Source: JACKCP01 sp051744925
Lineage (GTDB): Bacteria; Desulfobacterota; Desulfobacteria; Desulfobacterales; JACKCP01
Direction: 5' to 3'
NCBI GenBank assembly: GCA_051744925.1
Contig: JBNJDM010000035.1
Coordinates: 1-25,035, forward strand
Length of the DNA: 25,035 bases
Shown piece after piece: positions 7,333 to 14,821 of the stretch. Under the pieces are notes generated by a model that saw nothing but the letters and a program-made list of their open reading frames with translations, did no database searches and was not told the origin of the DNA. The position numbers and the translations under genes were made by a program. Positions within the stretch are counted from its first letter, which is position 1. Every line of letters begins with the position of its first letter.

Positions 7333-8087
7333 TTGTTACTGTGCTTGGTTCAGGAACAGCTGCACCTTCTCTTAAGAGATCCCAGTCTTCAGTCTGGGTA
7401 AGGACAGATAAACTTAATATGTTTCTTGATACTGGATCGGGCTGTTTAAAAAGACTTATGGAAGCAGGCGGAGATATAAATGATATTGATGCTGTTTTTC
7501 TTTCACATTTTCACCCGGATCATAGTGCGGAGCTTGTATCTTTTCTGTTTTCAATTAAGTACGGAGGTTTAAATAAAAATAAAAAGCTTTATATAATGGG
7601 CGGAACCGGCGTTAAAGAATTTTTTTCAGGCCTTAAAAATGTCTATGGTCACTGGATAAACAATGATAACAACCTGGAAATAATAGAGTTTGACAATTCA
7701 TGCCGGGGCAGTTTAAAATTTGGTAATATAATAATAGAGACTTTTCCTGTTGTTCACAGGCCTGAATCCCTGGCTGTGAAATTAACAAATGAAAATAAAA
7801 AATCTTTTGTTTATTCCGGAGATATGGACCTGACTGAAAATTTTGAAGATTTTATCAAAGATTGCAGTATACTGCTTATAGAAGCTGCTATGCCTGATGA
7901 TAGAAAAGTTGATGGTCATCTTACTCCAAAGCTTGCAGCAGGATATGCGAAAAAAGGTTGTGCCGGAAAAATGATTTTGACCCATCTTTATCCTGAATGT
8001 GAAACAAAGGATTTTATAACTGAAGCCGGGAATATATTTAAAGGTGAAATTAAAACTGCATACGATCTTATGGAGATAAAATTGTAA
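7329..8087 (+). CDS. RNase Z-like metallo-beta-lactamase-fold hydrolase
   Basis: A 252-residue MBL-fold hydrolase. The zinc ligands are visible as HFHPDH (H60, H62, D64, H65), H143, D165 (SGDMD), H197 (DGHLTP) and H219 (THLYPE), which is a complete dinuclear metal site. The beginning MIVTVLGSGTAAPS and overall pattern match the RNase Z/ElaC-like branch, but the protein is shorter than typical RNase Z (about 300 residues or more) and I see no clear exosite, so a role in tRNA 3' maturation is not shown. The start is TTG at 7329, overlapping the previous stop in TTGA; the first strand of the fold begins at the next residue, so no other start fits. One base separates its stop from the next ATG. 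Confidence 0.85.
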   Translation: MIVTVLGSGTAAPSLKRSQSSVWVRTDKLNMFLDTGSGCLKRLMEAGGDINDIDAVFLSHFHPDHSAELVSFLFSIKYGGLNKNKKLYIMGGTGVKEFFSGLKNVYGHWINNDNNLEIIEFDNSCRGSLKFGNIIIETFPVVHRPESLAVKLTNENKKSFVYSGDMDLTENFEDFIKDCSILLIEAAMPDDRKVDGHLTPKLAAGYAKKGCAGKMILTHLYPECETKDFITEAGNIFKGEIKTAYDLMEIKL

Positions 8088-8088
8088 C

Positions 8089-8820
8089 ATGGAATATTAT
8101 CCTGTATTTTTAAATCTCTGCGGCAAAAATATTCTGGTTGTCGGAGGAGGCAATGTAGCTTTAAGGAAAACTAAGAGTCTCTTAAATTCAGGAGCTTTTG
8201 TTTTTTTAGTCTCGCCTGAAATAAACAATGGTTTTGAGAAATTAAAAAAAAATAATAATCTTTTGATAAGAATGAAAAAATTTGAAAAAGAAGATATATC
8301 AAAAATGTTTCTTGTTTTTTCAGCAACAGATGATAATTCTCTTAACAAAGATGTTATGCGTATATGCCGGGAAAACGGTAAATTATGCAATATAGCCGAT
8401 TCAGGAGAAGATTCTGATTTTATTGTTCCCTCAAGTATAAAAAGAGGTGATCTTACGCTTGCAGTCTCAACCGGAGGCAAAAGTCCTGCATTATCAAGAA
8501 AATTAAGACAGGATCTTGAAAAAGAATTCGGAGACGAATATGAAGTTTTTTTGTATTTTCTCGGTGAAATAAGAAACTCCATTCTTGAAAAAAGAAGGGG
8601 AGATCCTGAAAATAAAAATCTGTTCAGGGAAATGGTTTTTGGAAATCTTTTGAAATCGATCAAAGATAAAGATATAGAAAACATTGAAAATGAGTTAAAA
8701 GAGATTCTTGACAGCAGAGATCTTGCACAGGGTCTTATGGATAAATTGCTTCAGGAAAAAAACGATTATTTTTTTGACGTGGAAAAATTTAATTTTTCTG
8801 CAACTTCCAAAGGAAACTGA
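8089..8820 (+). CDS. Precorrin-2 dehydrogenase (siroheme synthase N-terminal type)
   Basis: NAD-dependent oxidation of precorrin-2 to sirohydrochlorin, with possible ferrochelatase activity, as in Met8p, SirC and the CysG N-terminal domain. In this 243-residue protein the Rossmann glycine motif VVGGGNVALRK occupies 17-27, and the dimerisation/active-site region SIKRGDLTLAVSTGGKSPAL follows in the middle. There is no uroporphyrinogen methyltransferase domain, so that step must be encoded elsewhere. It sits directly before the HemX-like and hemA genes, placing it in a tetrapyrrole operon. In sulfate-reducing relatives siroheme serves sulfite reductase and is also a precursor of heme by the alternative (Ahb) pathway; that link is established for such organisms but inferred here. 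Confidence 0.87.
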   Translation: MEYYPVFLNLCGKNILVVGGGNVALRKTKSLLNSGAFVFLVSPEINNGFEKLKKNNNLLIRMKKFEKEDISKMFLVFSATDDNSLNKDVMRICRENGKLCNIADSGEDSDFIVPSSIKRGDLTLAVSTGGKSPALSRKLRQDLEKEFGDEYEVFLYFLGEIRNSILEKRRGDPENKNLFREMVFGNLLKSIKDKDIENIENELKEILDSRDLAQGLMDKLLQEKNDYFFDVEKFNFSATSKGN

Positions 8821-8823
8821 TTT

Positions 8824-9648
8824 ATGATGATGCTTGCTGCATCTGCATATACAGCTGCTTTTGCATTTTATCTTATGTTTCAGATAAAATCTGATAAAGT
8901 ATTAAGAAAAACAGGCTTTGCACTTATTATTGCGGGAGCTTTTTTTCATACAGCACATATCTGCATAACAGGTTTTCAAATCGGACATATACCTGCCTTT
9001 GGCGTTAAGAACTCTCTTCTTCTTGCTTCATGGTCTGTTGCTGTTTATTTTGTAATACTTTTTTTCAGGTATAAAGTTGATCTTCTCGGTGGAGCGGTAT
9101 CTTTTTTTCTCAGTATTGCTGCAGGCACATCTTTTTTTCTTCCTCAGTCCGGGTTTGAAGGACAAAATGATTTAAATATCTTTATGATTGCACTTCATGT
9201 TTTTCTTACTTTTTTTGCAAACGCAGCTTTTTTTACGGCCTGTATAATAGGGATTTTTTATATTATTCAGGAAAGAAATCTCAAGGAAAAGAAACACGGT
9301 GTTTTTTTTAAAAATCTTCCTTCCCTTGAAATTCTTGAATCAGCAGGCAACTTTTGTATAACAGCAGGTTTTATTGCGCTTACCGCAGGACTTGCTTCAG
9401 GTATAATCTGGTCAAGGCATGTTTTTGGTTATTTTTTCTCTTCTGATCCCAAAGAGATATGGTCTTTTATAGTATGGCTTTTGTATGCAGCTATTATTCA
9501 CGGAAGATTTACTTCAGAGTGGCGGGGAAGAAAAGCTGCTGTAATGTCTGTAATCGGTTTTTGTATTATTGTTTTTTCATTTATAGGTATTAATATTTTT
9601 ATGGACAGTTCCCATAGTCAATATTTTATGGGATCAGAAAAGCTTTAA
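8824..9648 (+). CDS. HemX/CcsA-family cytochrome c assembly membrane protein
   Basis: A 274-residue integral membrane protein with about eight hydrophobic segments, matching the CcsA/CcmC/HemX family. The core has LASGIIWSRHVFGYFFSSDPKEIWSF around 190-215, the usual tryptophan-containing signature loop in short form, followed by a histidine helix. Histidines H42, H45, H125, H199 and H226 are candidate heme ligands. Family members either handle heme for cytochrome c maturation or, next to hemA, influence glutamyl-tRNA reductase level (HemX of Bacillus). Position between the precorrin-2 dehydrogenase and hemA favours the HemX label, but function cannot be separated by sequence alone. Three consecutive ATGs open the gene; I use the first, 3 bp after the previous stop. 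Confidence 0.8.
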   Translation: MMMLAASAYTAAFAFYLMFQIKSDKVLRKTGFALIIAGAFFHTAHICITGFQIGHIPAFGVKNSLLLASWSVAVYFVILFFRYKVDLLGGAVSFFLSIAAGTSFFLPQSGFEGQNDLNIFMIALHVFLTFFANAAFFTACIIGIFYIIQERNLKEKKHGVFFKNLPSLEILESAGNFCITAGFIALTAGLASGIIWSRHVFGYFFSSDPKEIWSFIVWLLYAAIIHGRFTSEWRGRKAAVMSVIGFCIIVFSFIGINIFMDSSHSQYFMGSEKL

Positions 9649-9660
9649 GGTTTAGGTGTT

Positions 9661-10983
9661 ATGAGCAAATTAAACAAGCATGAAATTATTGTCGCAGGAA
9701 TGAGTCACAGGACGGCTCCTGTTGAAATAAGAGAACAGCTTTCATTAAGTGAAGCAGAGATAGAAAAAGGTCTTGAATTAATGAAAAAGAAAAAAGTCTT
9801 TAAAGAGGCTTTTTTGTTTTCTACATGCAACAGAGTAGAGGCTGTATTTGTTTCGGATTATCCTGAAGAGGCTGTAAAAAAAATATACGAAATCCTGGCT
9901 GTTGTAAAAAATGTGCCTATGTCTGATTTTATATCCTCTTTTTATGAGTTGAAGGGGGCTGAAGCTGTAAAACATATTTTCAGGGTTTCATCCAGTCTTG
10001 ATTCAATGATTCTCGGAGAACCGCAAATACTGGGGCAGGTTAAAGAAGCATATAAGTGTGCAACAGCTGCAGGGAGTTCAGGTGTTATTCTTAACAGACT
10101 TTTCCACAGAGCTTTTCAGGCGGCCAAGCGGATTAGAACAGAAACAGGCATAGGCGGTTATGCAGTTTCAATAAGCTATGCAGCAATAGAGCTTGCAAAA
10201 AAGATTTTCGGAGAACTTGCTAACAGGAAGGTTCTTCTTATAGGTGCAGGAGAAATGGCTGAGCTTGCTGTAGAACATCTTGTACAAAATAAAATATCCC
10301 ATGTTTTTGTTGCAAACAGAACCTTTGAAAAAGGGCTTGATCTGGCCAAAAGGTTTTCAGGGTCAGCCATAAGATTTGAAGAGGTTTCTTCAGCTCTTGA
10401 ATGGGTTGATATAATAATATCATCCACAGGAGCTCCTGACTATATTGTGGCAAGAAAAGGGATGAGGCAGGTAATGAAGAACAGAAAGCACAGGCCTTTG
10501 TTTTTCATTGATATAGCTGTTCCAAGAGATATAGATCCTGAAGTAAATAAAGTAGATAATGTTTATGTGTATGATGTTGATGATCTCCAGGATGTTGTTG
10601 ATACAAATATTCAGGAGAGAAAAAAAGAGGCTTTTCTTGCCGAAGCAATAGTTGAGGAAATGACTGAAAATTTTATTTCATGGAAAAGAAATCTTCAGGT
10701 AGTTCCGACCATTGTTGATCTTCGCAGTAAAGTCAAACAGATAGTTGAATATGAAATATATAAAACAATGAAAGACAACAACCTTGAGAAAAATGTAAAC
10801 AGCGAGGCTGTTTCCAAAATGGTTGAAGCTATATGTTCAAGGCTACTCCATGATCCCATAAGTTTTTTGAAAGAACCGGGCTCTCATCGTGATATAGATT
10901 CCTACCTTTCCCTTGTGAGAACTCTTTTCGGGCTTGATTCAGATAATGGCTCATGTGAAATAAAAGATTTCAGCAGAAAGTAG
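9661..10983 (+). CDS. hemA: Glutamyl-tRNA reductase
   Basis: NADPH-dependent reduction of glutamyl-tRNA to glutamate-1-semialdehyde, the first committed step of C5-pathway tetrapyrrole synthesis. The 440-residue length is typical for the family. Signature features are GMSHRTAPVEIRE near 13-25, the catalytic cysteine in STCNRVE (C56), SSLDSMILGEPQILGQVKEAY around 111-131, the NADPH-binding LIGAGEMAELA in the middle, and the C-terminal dimerisation helix ending near the SYLSLVRTLFGLD segment. It closes the tetrapyrrole run; hemL, hemB and hemC are not in the window. A 309-bp gap follows with no convincing terminator. Confidence 0.97.
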   Translation: MSKLNKHEIIVAGMSHRTAPVEIREQLSLSEAEIEKGLELMKKKKVFKEAFLFSTCNRVEAVFVSDYPEEAVKKIYEILAVVKNVPMSDFISSFYELKGAEAVKHIFRVSSSLDSMILGEPQILGQVKEAYKCATAAGSSGVILNRLFHRAFQAAKRIRTETGIGGYAVSISYAAIELAKKIFGELANRKVLLIGAGEMAELAVEHLVQNKISHVFVANRTFEKGLDLAKRFSGSAIRFEEVSSALEWVDIIISSTGAPDYIVARKGMRQVMKNRKHRPLFFIDIAVPRDIDPEVNKVDNVYVYDVDDLQDVVDTNIQERKKEAFLAEAIVEEMTENFISWKRNLQVVPTIVDLRSKVKQIVEYEIYKTMKDNNLEKNVNSEAVSKMVEAICSRLLHDPISFLKEPGSHRDIDSYLSLVRTLFGLDSDNGSCEIKDFSRK

Positions 10984-11189
10984 TTTTAACCATAATTCAT
11001 GGCGCTTTTTTTACTGTGTCCCCTCATGGCCATTACCTTCCGGATAATTTGTCTGCTACTTAAAACTTGTTTTTTTATTTTATGATTGTTTTAAAAAAAA
11101 TTAAAATTTCTGATGTATGCAATTGTTTAAAAATTATATAAAAACTTTATATTAAGATTTAAATATAGGTTTTGTTCATCTGTAAATTA

Positions 11190-11208
11190 AAAATAACAAT
11201 GTTATTTT
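11190..11208. promoter_or_regulatory. 19-bp palindrome, candidate operator upstream of dksA
   Basis: AAAATAACAATGTTATTTT consists of two exact 8-bp complementary arms around AAT. It ends 17 bp before the candidate -35 box at 11226, a typical activator or repressor position. The symmetric pattern could bind a dimeric regulator; which one is unknown. It could also be an RNA hairpin if the transcript starts upstream. Confidence 0.4.
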
Positions 11209-11225
11209 AACTTTACATTTATTAC

Positions 11226-11253
11226 TTGATTTGCTACCAACTCGATTTAATTT
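11226..11253 (+). promoter_or_regulatory. Possible dksA promoter
   Basis: TTGATT (11226-11231) and TAATTT (11248-11253) are 16 bp apart. A start near 11260 would leave about 33 nt before the dksA ATG. Consensus match is moderate and the region is AT-rich, so this is tentative. Confidence 0.3.
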
Positions 11254-11292
11254 ATATCTTATGGACGGAACCTATACGAAAGGTGTATCCCG

Positions 11293-11655
11293 ATGGAAGA
11301 GAAAGATATTCAGTATTTTAAAGAAATTCTTGAAAATCAGTTAAAAGAGCTGCTTGCACATGGCGATGATACTGTAAGCGGTATGACAGAGTCAAAAGAC
11401 AACTTTCCTGACCCTACAGACAGAGCATCCCATGAAACAGACAGGAATTTTACTCTTAGAATTCGTGACAGAGAGCATAAGCTTATAAAAAAAATCAAAA
11501 AAGCTCTTGAGCGTATTGAGGAAGGTACTTTCGGTATTTGCGAAGCTTGCGGAGATGATATTTCCATTGAAAGGCTTAAGGCAAGACCTGTGACTACAGA
11601 GTGCATTGAATGCAAAACAAAGGCGGAGGCAAGGGAAAGAGCGCTCGGGCTCTGA
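11293..11655 (+). CDS. dksA: DksA/TraR-family RNA polymerase-binding factor
   Basis: A 120-residue DksA-type regulator that binds the RNA polymerase secondary channel and, with (p)ppGpp, alters initiation at rRNA and amino-acid promoters. It has the N-terminal helix and coiled coil with the tip motif DPTDRASHETD (D40, D43, A45, matching the DxxDxA tip of E. coli DksA), and a C-terminal C4 zinc finger with C83, C86, C104 and C107 (CEAC...CIEC). It lacks the extra N-terminal residues of E. coli DksA (151 residues). All functional positions are intact. It is followed 6 bp later by a PHP-domain gene and is probably co-transcribed with it. Confidence 0.92.
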   Translation: MEEKDIQYFKEILENQLKELLAHGDDTVSGMTESKDNFPDPTDRASHETDRNFTLRIRDREHKLIKKIKKALERIEEGTFGICEACGDDISIERLKARPVTTECIECKTKAEARERALGL

Positions 11656-11661
11656 TAAGTT

Positions 11662-12507
11662 ATGATAGATCTCCATATTCATACTACAGCATCCGACGGA
11701 GTATATTCACCTGAAGAGATAATGAATATGGCTTCAGATCTTGATCTTGAAGCAGTATCTATTACAGACCATGATACTATGGATGGGGTTAAAGCTCTGG
11801 ATAACCAAGATCTCAATAACTTTCCGGAGCTTTTGACCGGTGTTGAGATAAGCACAAGCCCGCCCCGGAAATTTGATTTAGAAGACAGTCTGCATCTGCT
11901 CGGTTACAGAGTTGATATCTATGACGCCCGGCTGAATAAAGAACTTGAGCTTTTAAGACAGGCCAGAAAAAACAGAAATCCTGATATAATAAAAAAGCTT
12001 AATATCTCAGGAGTCGATATAACTGAAGAGAGTCTGGCTGAATTTTCAGGAGATGTTCAGGTAGGCCGGGCTCATATAGGCAGGTATCTTTTTGAAAAAG
12101 GTTATGTCCAAAATATTGAAGAGGCTTTTAACAGGTTCATAGGTAAAGGAAAGCCGGCTTATGTATCAAAGTATAAAATACCTGTTGAAGATGCCCTTAA
12201 AGCGGTAAAAGCTGCCGGAGGAGTTTCTGTTCTTGCTCATCCCGGACTTTTGAAAAAAAATCACCAGGAGTATGCTTTTATATTTGAATATTTAAAAGAT
12301 GCGGGTCTTGAAGGAATCGAAGTATATTATCCTTCCCATAATGAATCTATGCGGTCTTTTTTCAGAAATGAGTGCCACAGGCTCGGTCTTATTCCTACAG
12401 GCGGAAGCGATTTTCATGGGTATAAAAATGAAGGTCTTGTTCCGGGAAAAGGCAGAAACAACCTTAAAATTCCTTATTCGGTTTACAAATCCATCCTCGA
12501 AAGGTAA
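11662..12507 (+). CDS. PHP-domain phosphoesterase (RNase AM / nucleoside bisphosphate phosphatase type)
   Basis: A 281-residue PHP-fold metal-dependent phosphoesterase. Metal-binding motifs are MIDLHIHTTASDG (H5, H7, D12), ITDHDTMDG near 34-42, GVEIS, VGRAHIGRYL, VLAHPG and the C-terminal GGSDFHG. This arrangement, with an inserted domain between the fourth and fifth motifs, matches E. coli YciV (Rnm, RNase AM), which trims RNA 5' ends, and the 3',5'-nucleoside bisphosphate phosphatase characterised in other proteobacteria. It is not a histidinol phosphatase by its motif spacing, though that is the usual mis-annotation. It lies 6 bp after dksA, with a weak ribosome site. A function in RNA or pAp turnover fits the nearby DHH, MBL and RNase III genes. 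Confidence 0.85.
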   Translation: MIDLHIHTTASDGVYSPEEIMNMASDLDLEAVSITDHDTMDGVKALDNQDLNNFPELLTGVEISTSPPRKFDLEDSLHLLGYRVDIYDARLNKELELLRQARKNRNPDIIKKLNISGVDITEESLAEFSGDVQVGRAHIGRYLFEKGYVQNIEEAFNRFIGKGKPAYVSKYKIPVEDALKAVKAAGGVSVLAHPGLLKKNHQEYAFIFEYLKDAGLEGIEVYYPSHNESMRSFFRNECHRLGLIPTGGSDFHGYKNEGLVPGKGRNNLKIPYSVYKSILER

Positions 12508-12608
12508 AACATCACTGAAAATATATGCAGGAAAAGATTTTTGTTTTTTTAAGAATCATTATTAAATCAAAAGGTCATGATTTTTTGTCGGCAGTTTTAT
12601 TAATTAGT

Positions 12609-12646
12609 AATTGGTCGAAAAGCAAATTTTTTCGTTCATCAACTAA
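12609..12646 (+). promoter_or_regulatory. Two-box element, copy B (upstream of rnc)
   Basis: TTGGTC (12611-12616), a 17-nt spacer, GTTCA (12634-12638), then AACTAA (12641-12646). This repeats the layout at 4174-4211. If it is a promoter, transcription would begin near 12646 and leave about 43 nt before the rnc ATG. GTTCAT does not match a sigma-70 -10 box, so an alternative sigma factor or an operator are both possible. Confidence 0.3.
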
Positions 12647-12688
12647 ATAGAAGAATTTTTTAATAATAATTTTTATGAAAGTAAACAG

Positions 12689-13390
12689 ATGGAAATAGAT
12701 GAAAAAAATTTAAAAGAGCTGGAGCAAAGTATAAAATATGAATTTAAAAATAAAAAACACTGCTTTAAGGCTTTATGTCACAGTTCCTATGCTAATGAAT
12801 CCTTTGATTCGGGAATAAAGGATAATGAAAGGCTTGAGTTTTTAGGAGATTCAGTGGTTAATCTTGTGGTCGGTGATATGCTTATGAAGTATTTTCCCGA
12901 CATGGATGAGGGCAATCTTTCAAGAATAAGAGCAAATCTTGTTAATGAAGTAATGCTTTCAACCCTGGCAAGAAAAATTTATCTTGGCAAATACCTTCTT
13001 CTGGGAAAAGGAGAGGAAGCTTCAGGCGGCAGGGAAAAAAATTCAATCCTTGCAGATTCTTTTGAAGCCCTGATTGCTGCTGTCTACAGAGACGGTGGTT
13101 TTGAACAATCAAAGGCTATGATTGAGAAGATGTTTATGCCTGTTATGGAAAAGGCCGGGAATCCTGAGAATTATCTTGACCCCAAAAGCAGGCTTCAGGA
13201 GCTTGCTCAGATGAAATACAAAGAACCTCCTGTATATACAGTTGTAAAAGAAACAGGCCCTGATCATGACAAAATTTTTGAAGTTGAAATGTCTATTGCA
13301 GGCATAAAATCTTCAGGAACAGGACGAAGCAAGAAAACTGCAGAGCAGGAAGCTGCAAAAAAAGGGCTCAAAATTATTGAAGGCAGGTAG
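12689..13390 (+). CDS. rnc: Ribonuclease III
   Basis: Double-strand-specific endoribonuclease that processes rRNA precursors and structured mRNAs. In this 233-residue protein the catalytic signature NERLEFLGDSVVNLVV begins at about 46, with E47, E50 and D54, and the second acidic pair lies in LADSFEALIAA (D123, E126). The C-terminal double-stranded RNA-binding domain spans about 163-231 and ends with the GRSKKTAEQEAAKKGLK helix. Length and motif order are standard. The 3' end overlaps the TTG start of the radical SAM gene by 14 bp. About 180 bp separate it from the PHP gene and contain the two-box element. Confidence 0.96.
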   Translation: MEIDEKNLKELEQSIKYEFKNKKHCFKALCHSSYANESFDSGIKDNERLEFLGDSVVNLVVGDMLMKYFPDMDEGNLSRIRANLVNEVMLSTLARKIYLGKYLLLGKGEEASGGREKNSILADSFEALIAAVYRDGGFEQSKAMIEKMFMPVMEKAGNPENYLDPKSRLQELAQMKYKEPPVYTVVKETGPDHDKIFEVEMSIAGIKSSGTGRSKKTAEQEAAKKGLKIIEGR

Positions 13391-14423
13391 TTTAAAAGCT
13401 CCGTATGTTATACCTGTTTTTATTCCTTTTCAGGGTTGTCCGAATAAGTGTTTTTTCTGTAACCAGAATGCGGTTACAGGTGTTGAGAAACCTCAGCTTC
13501 CAGGAAAAGAAGAGCTTTTCAGCCACTTTGAGAATTTTCTTTCATACAGTTCAGGCAAAAAAGAATTTGTTGAAATAGCATTTTTCGGGGGAAATTTTCT
13601 TGGAATGGACAAAGATCTTGTAAAAAAATATCTTGATATTGCTGCAGAATATGCTTCCGGCAAAGAAAATATTTCCATAAGATTTTCCACACGGCCAGAT
13701 ACAATTACAAAAGAAAATTTAGAGCTTATAAAAGGTTATAATGTAAAAACTATTGAACTTGGTGTCCAGTCAATGGATGACACGGTTTTAAGAAAATCCG
13801 GACGAGGGCATACAGCAGCAGATTCCTTAAAAGCTGCAGATTTGATAAAAAATAAATTTCCAGGTATTAGGCTCGGTCTTCAGGTTATGCCGGGACTTCC
13901 GGGTGAAACCAGAAAAAGTATAGTAAAGACTCTTAGATTTATACAGTATTGCCTTCCGTCTTATCTTCGCATATACCCTCTTGTAGTTTTAAAAAATACC
14001 CAGCTTGAAAAACTTTATACAAAAGGACTTTTTAAACCTCTTGAGCTTGATGAAGCTGTTACGGTATCTTCTCTTATAAGAGATTTTGCCGTTAGAAGAA
14101 ATATTAATGTCATAAGAACAGGACTTCCTCCTGATGGGCAGGCAAATGATGAGATAGTCGCGGGTCCGTGGCACCCGTCATTTGGTGAACTTGTAATTCA
14201 GAAGTCTTTTTATAAAAAAAATGTTACAAGAATTTTGTCTTCACTGGTTAAAACTGACAACAAAACTCTTATTGTAAAAATCAATCCGCAATCTGAATCC
14301 GGGGTAAGAGGTTATAAAAACAGTAATTTTTTTAATCTGAAAAAAAGATTTAATTTTAAAGATATAAAAACAGAAAAAAATACAGATTTTCAAAAAGACT
14401 ATTTTGAAATCTGTATTTTATAA
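13377..14423 (+). CDS. Elp3-like radical SAM protein
   Basis: A 348-residue radical SAM enzyme with the cluster motif CPNKCFFC (C21, C25, C28), followed by FFGGNFLGM, RFSTRPDTIT, GVQSMDD and GLQVMPGLPGET, the strands of the Elp3/YhcC/HemN-like subgroup. There is no acetyltransferase domain, so it is not a full Elp3, and no HemN-specific features are seen; the substrate is unknown. The start is TTG at 13377, inside the end of rnc. The cluster motif lies only 20 residues later and no ATG or GTG fits. From memory, a related radical SAM gene often sits beside rnc in Firmicutes, so the linkage may be old. It converges with the 78-residue gene. Confidence 0.85.
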   Translation: MKAGSLKAPYVIPVFIPFQGCPNKCFFCNQNAVTGVEKPQLPGKEELFSHFENFLSYSSGKKEFVEIAFFGGNFLGMDKDLVKKYLDIAAEYASGKENISIRFSTRPDTITKENLELIKGYNVKTIELGVQSMDDTVLRKSGRGHTAADSLKAADLIKNKFPGIRLGLQVMPGLPGETRKSIVKTLRFIQYCLPSYLRIYPLVVLKNTQLEKLYTKGLFKPLELDEAVTVSSLIRDFAVRRNINVIRTGLPPDGQANDEIVAGPWHPSFGELVIQKSFYKKNVTRILSSLVKTDNKTLIVKINPQSESGVRGYKNSNFFNLKKRFNFKDIKTEKNTDFQKDYFEICIL

Positions 14424-14450
14424 ATTACCCCAAAGTCAAAAATTTATAAA
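14417..14450. repeat. 10-bp inverted repeat at a convergent gene junction
   Basis: TTTATAAATT (14417-14426) and AATTTATAAA (14441-14450) are exact reverse complements around a 14-nt loop and overlap the radical SAM stop codon. The stem has no G or C pairs, so it is weak as a terminator, but its place between convergent genes would suit a bidirectional stop. Confidence 0.35.
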
Positions 14451-14495
14451 GGTAGAAGCTTGTAAGCAGTTATTTAAAAATATTTTTATATCTTT

Positions 14496-14732
14496 TTACA
14501 GTTTTTCAAAATAATATCCGCCTGTTTCACCTATATAATCTGCTTCACACCAGTATCCTGAATCGGCTGCTGATGTATAAAGTTTTACAGGGTCATATAC
14601 TTTTAAACCGTTTTCAAGTGTTGTTTGTATTTCTTCAACTTTGTTAAGCTCTTCATCTGGAACAAAAAAGAGACGTTCATCTTCTTTTTTTTCTTTAAAT
14701 TTTTCTTCAAGCAGTTCATTAAGCTTTTTCAT
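14496..14732 (-). CDS. Small 78-residue protein of unknown function
   Basis: A short but convincing gene: the ATG is preceded by a strong GGAGG site (minus strand, about 8 nt upstream) and the composition is protein-like. The first 35 residues are charged and helical (repeated K and E). The second half contains KVYDPVKLYTSAADSGYWC and a tyrosine/glycine-rich end (ETGGYYFEKL). There is no signal peptide, membrane segment or metal motif. No family is recognised. It lies 89 bp after the aldo/keto reductase on the same strand. Confidence 0.7.
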   Translation of the reverse strand: MKKLNELLEEKFKEKKEDERLFFVPDEELNKVEEIQTTLENGLKVYDPVKLYTSAADSGYWCEADYIGETGGYYFEKL

Positions 14733-14821
14733 TTTAACCTCCGGATTTAATCTTAAAATATTTAAACAGAATACAGATTAAACTAGTTATATTTCAAAGG
14801 ATTTCAAGTCTAAAAAACTTG

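Larger units (their letters stand above)
10984..11292 (+). other. Non-coding gap between hemA and dksA
   Basis: No coding frame of useful length. It contains a weak inverted repeat just after hemA (CCAT/ATGG around 10990, followed by a T run), an 8-bp palindrome ATGGCCAT near 11027, AT-rich hairpin potential (ATATAAA-AAC-TTTATAT) around 11138, the 19-bp palindrome at 11190-11208, and a possible promoter at 11226-11253. It most likely holds the end of the hemA transcript and the dksA control region. Confidence 0.6.

Noticed and set aside
8097..8684. A 195-codon open frame on the minus strand opposite the precorrin-2 dehydrogenase
   Set aside because: It is a mirror frame of a clearly recognisable gene, with no ribosome site and low-complexity serine/phenylalanine composition.
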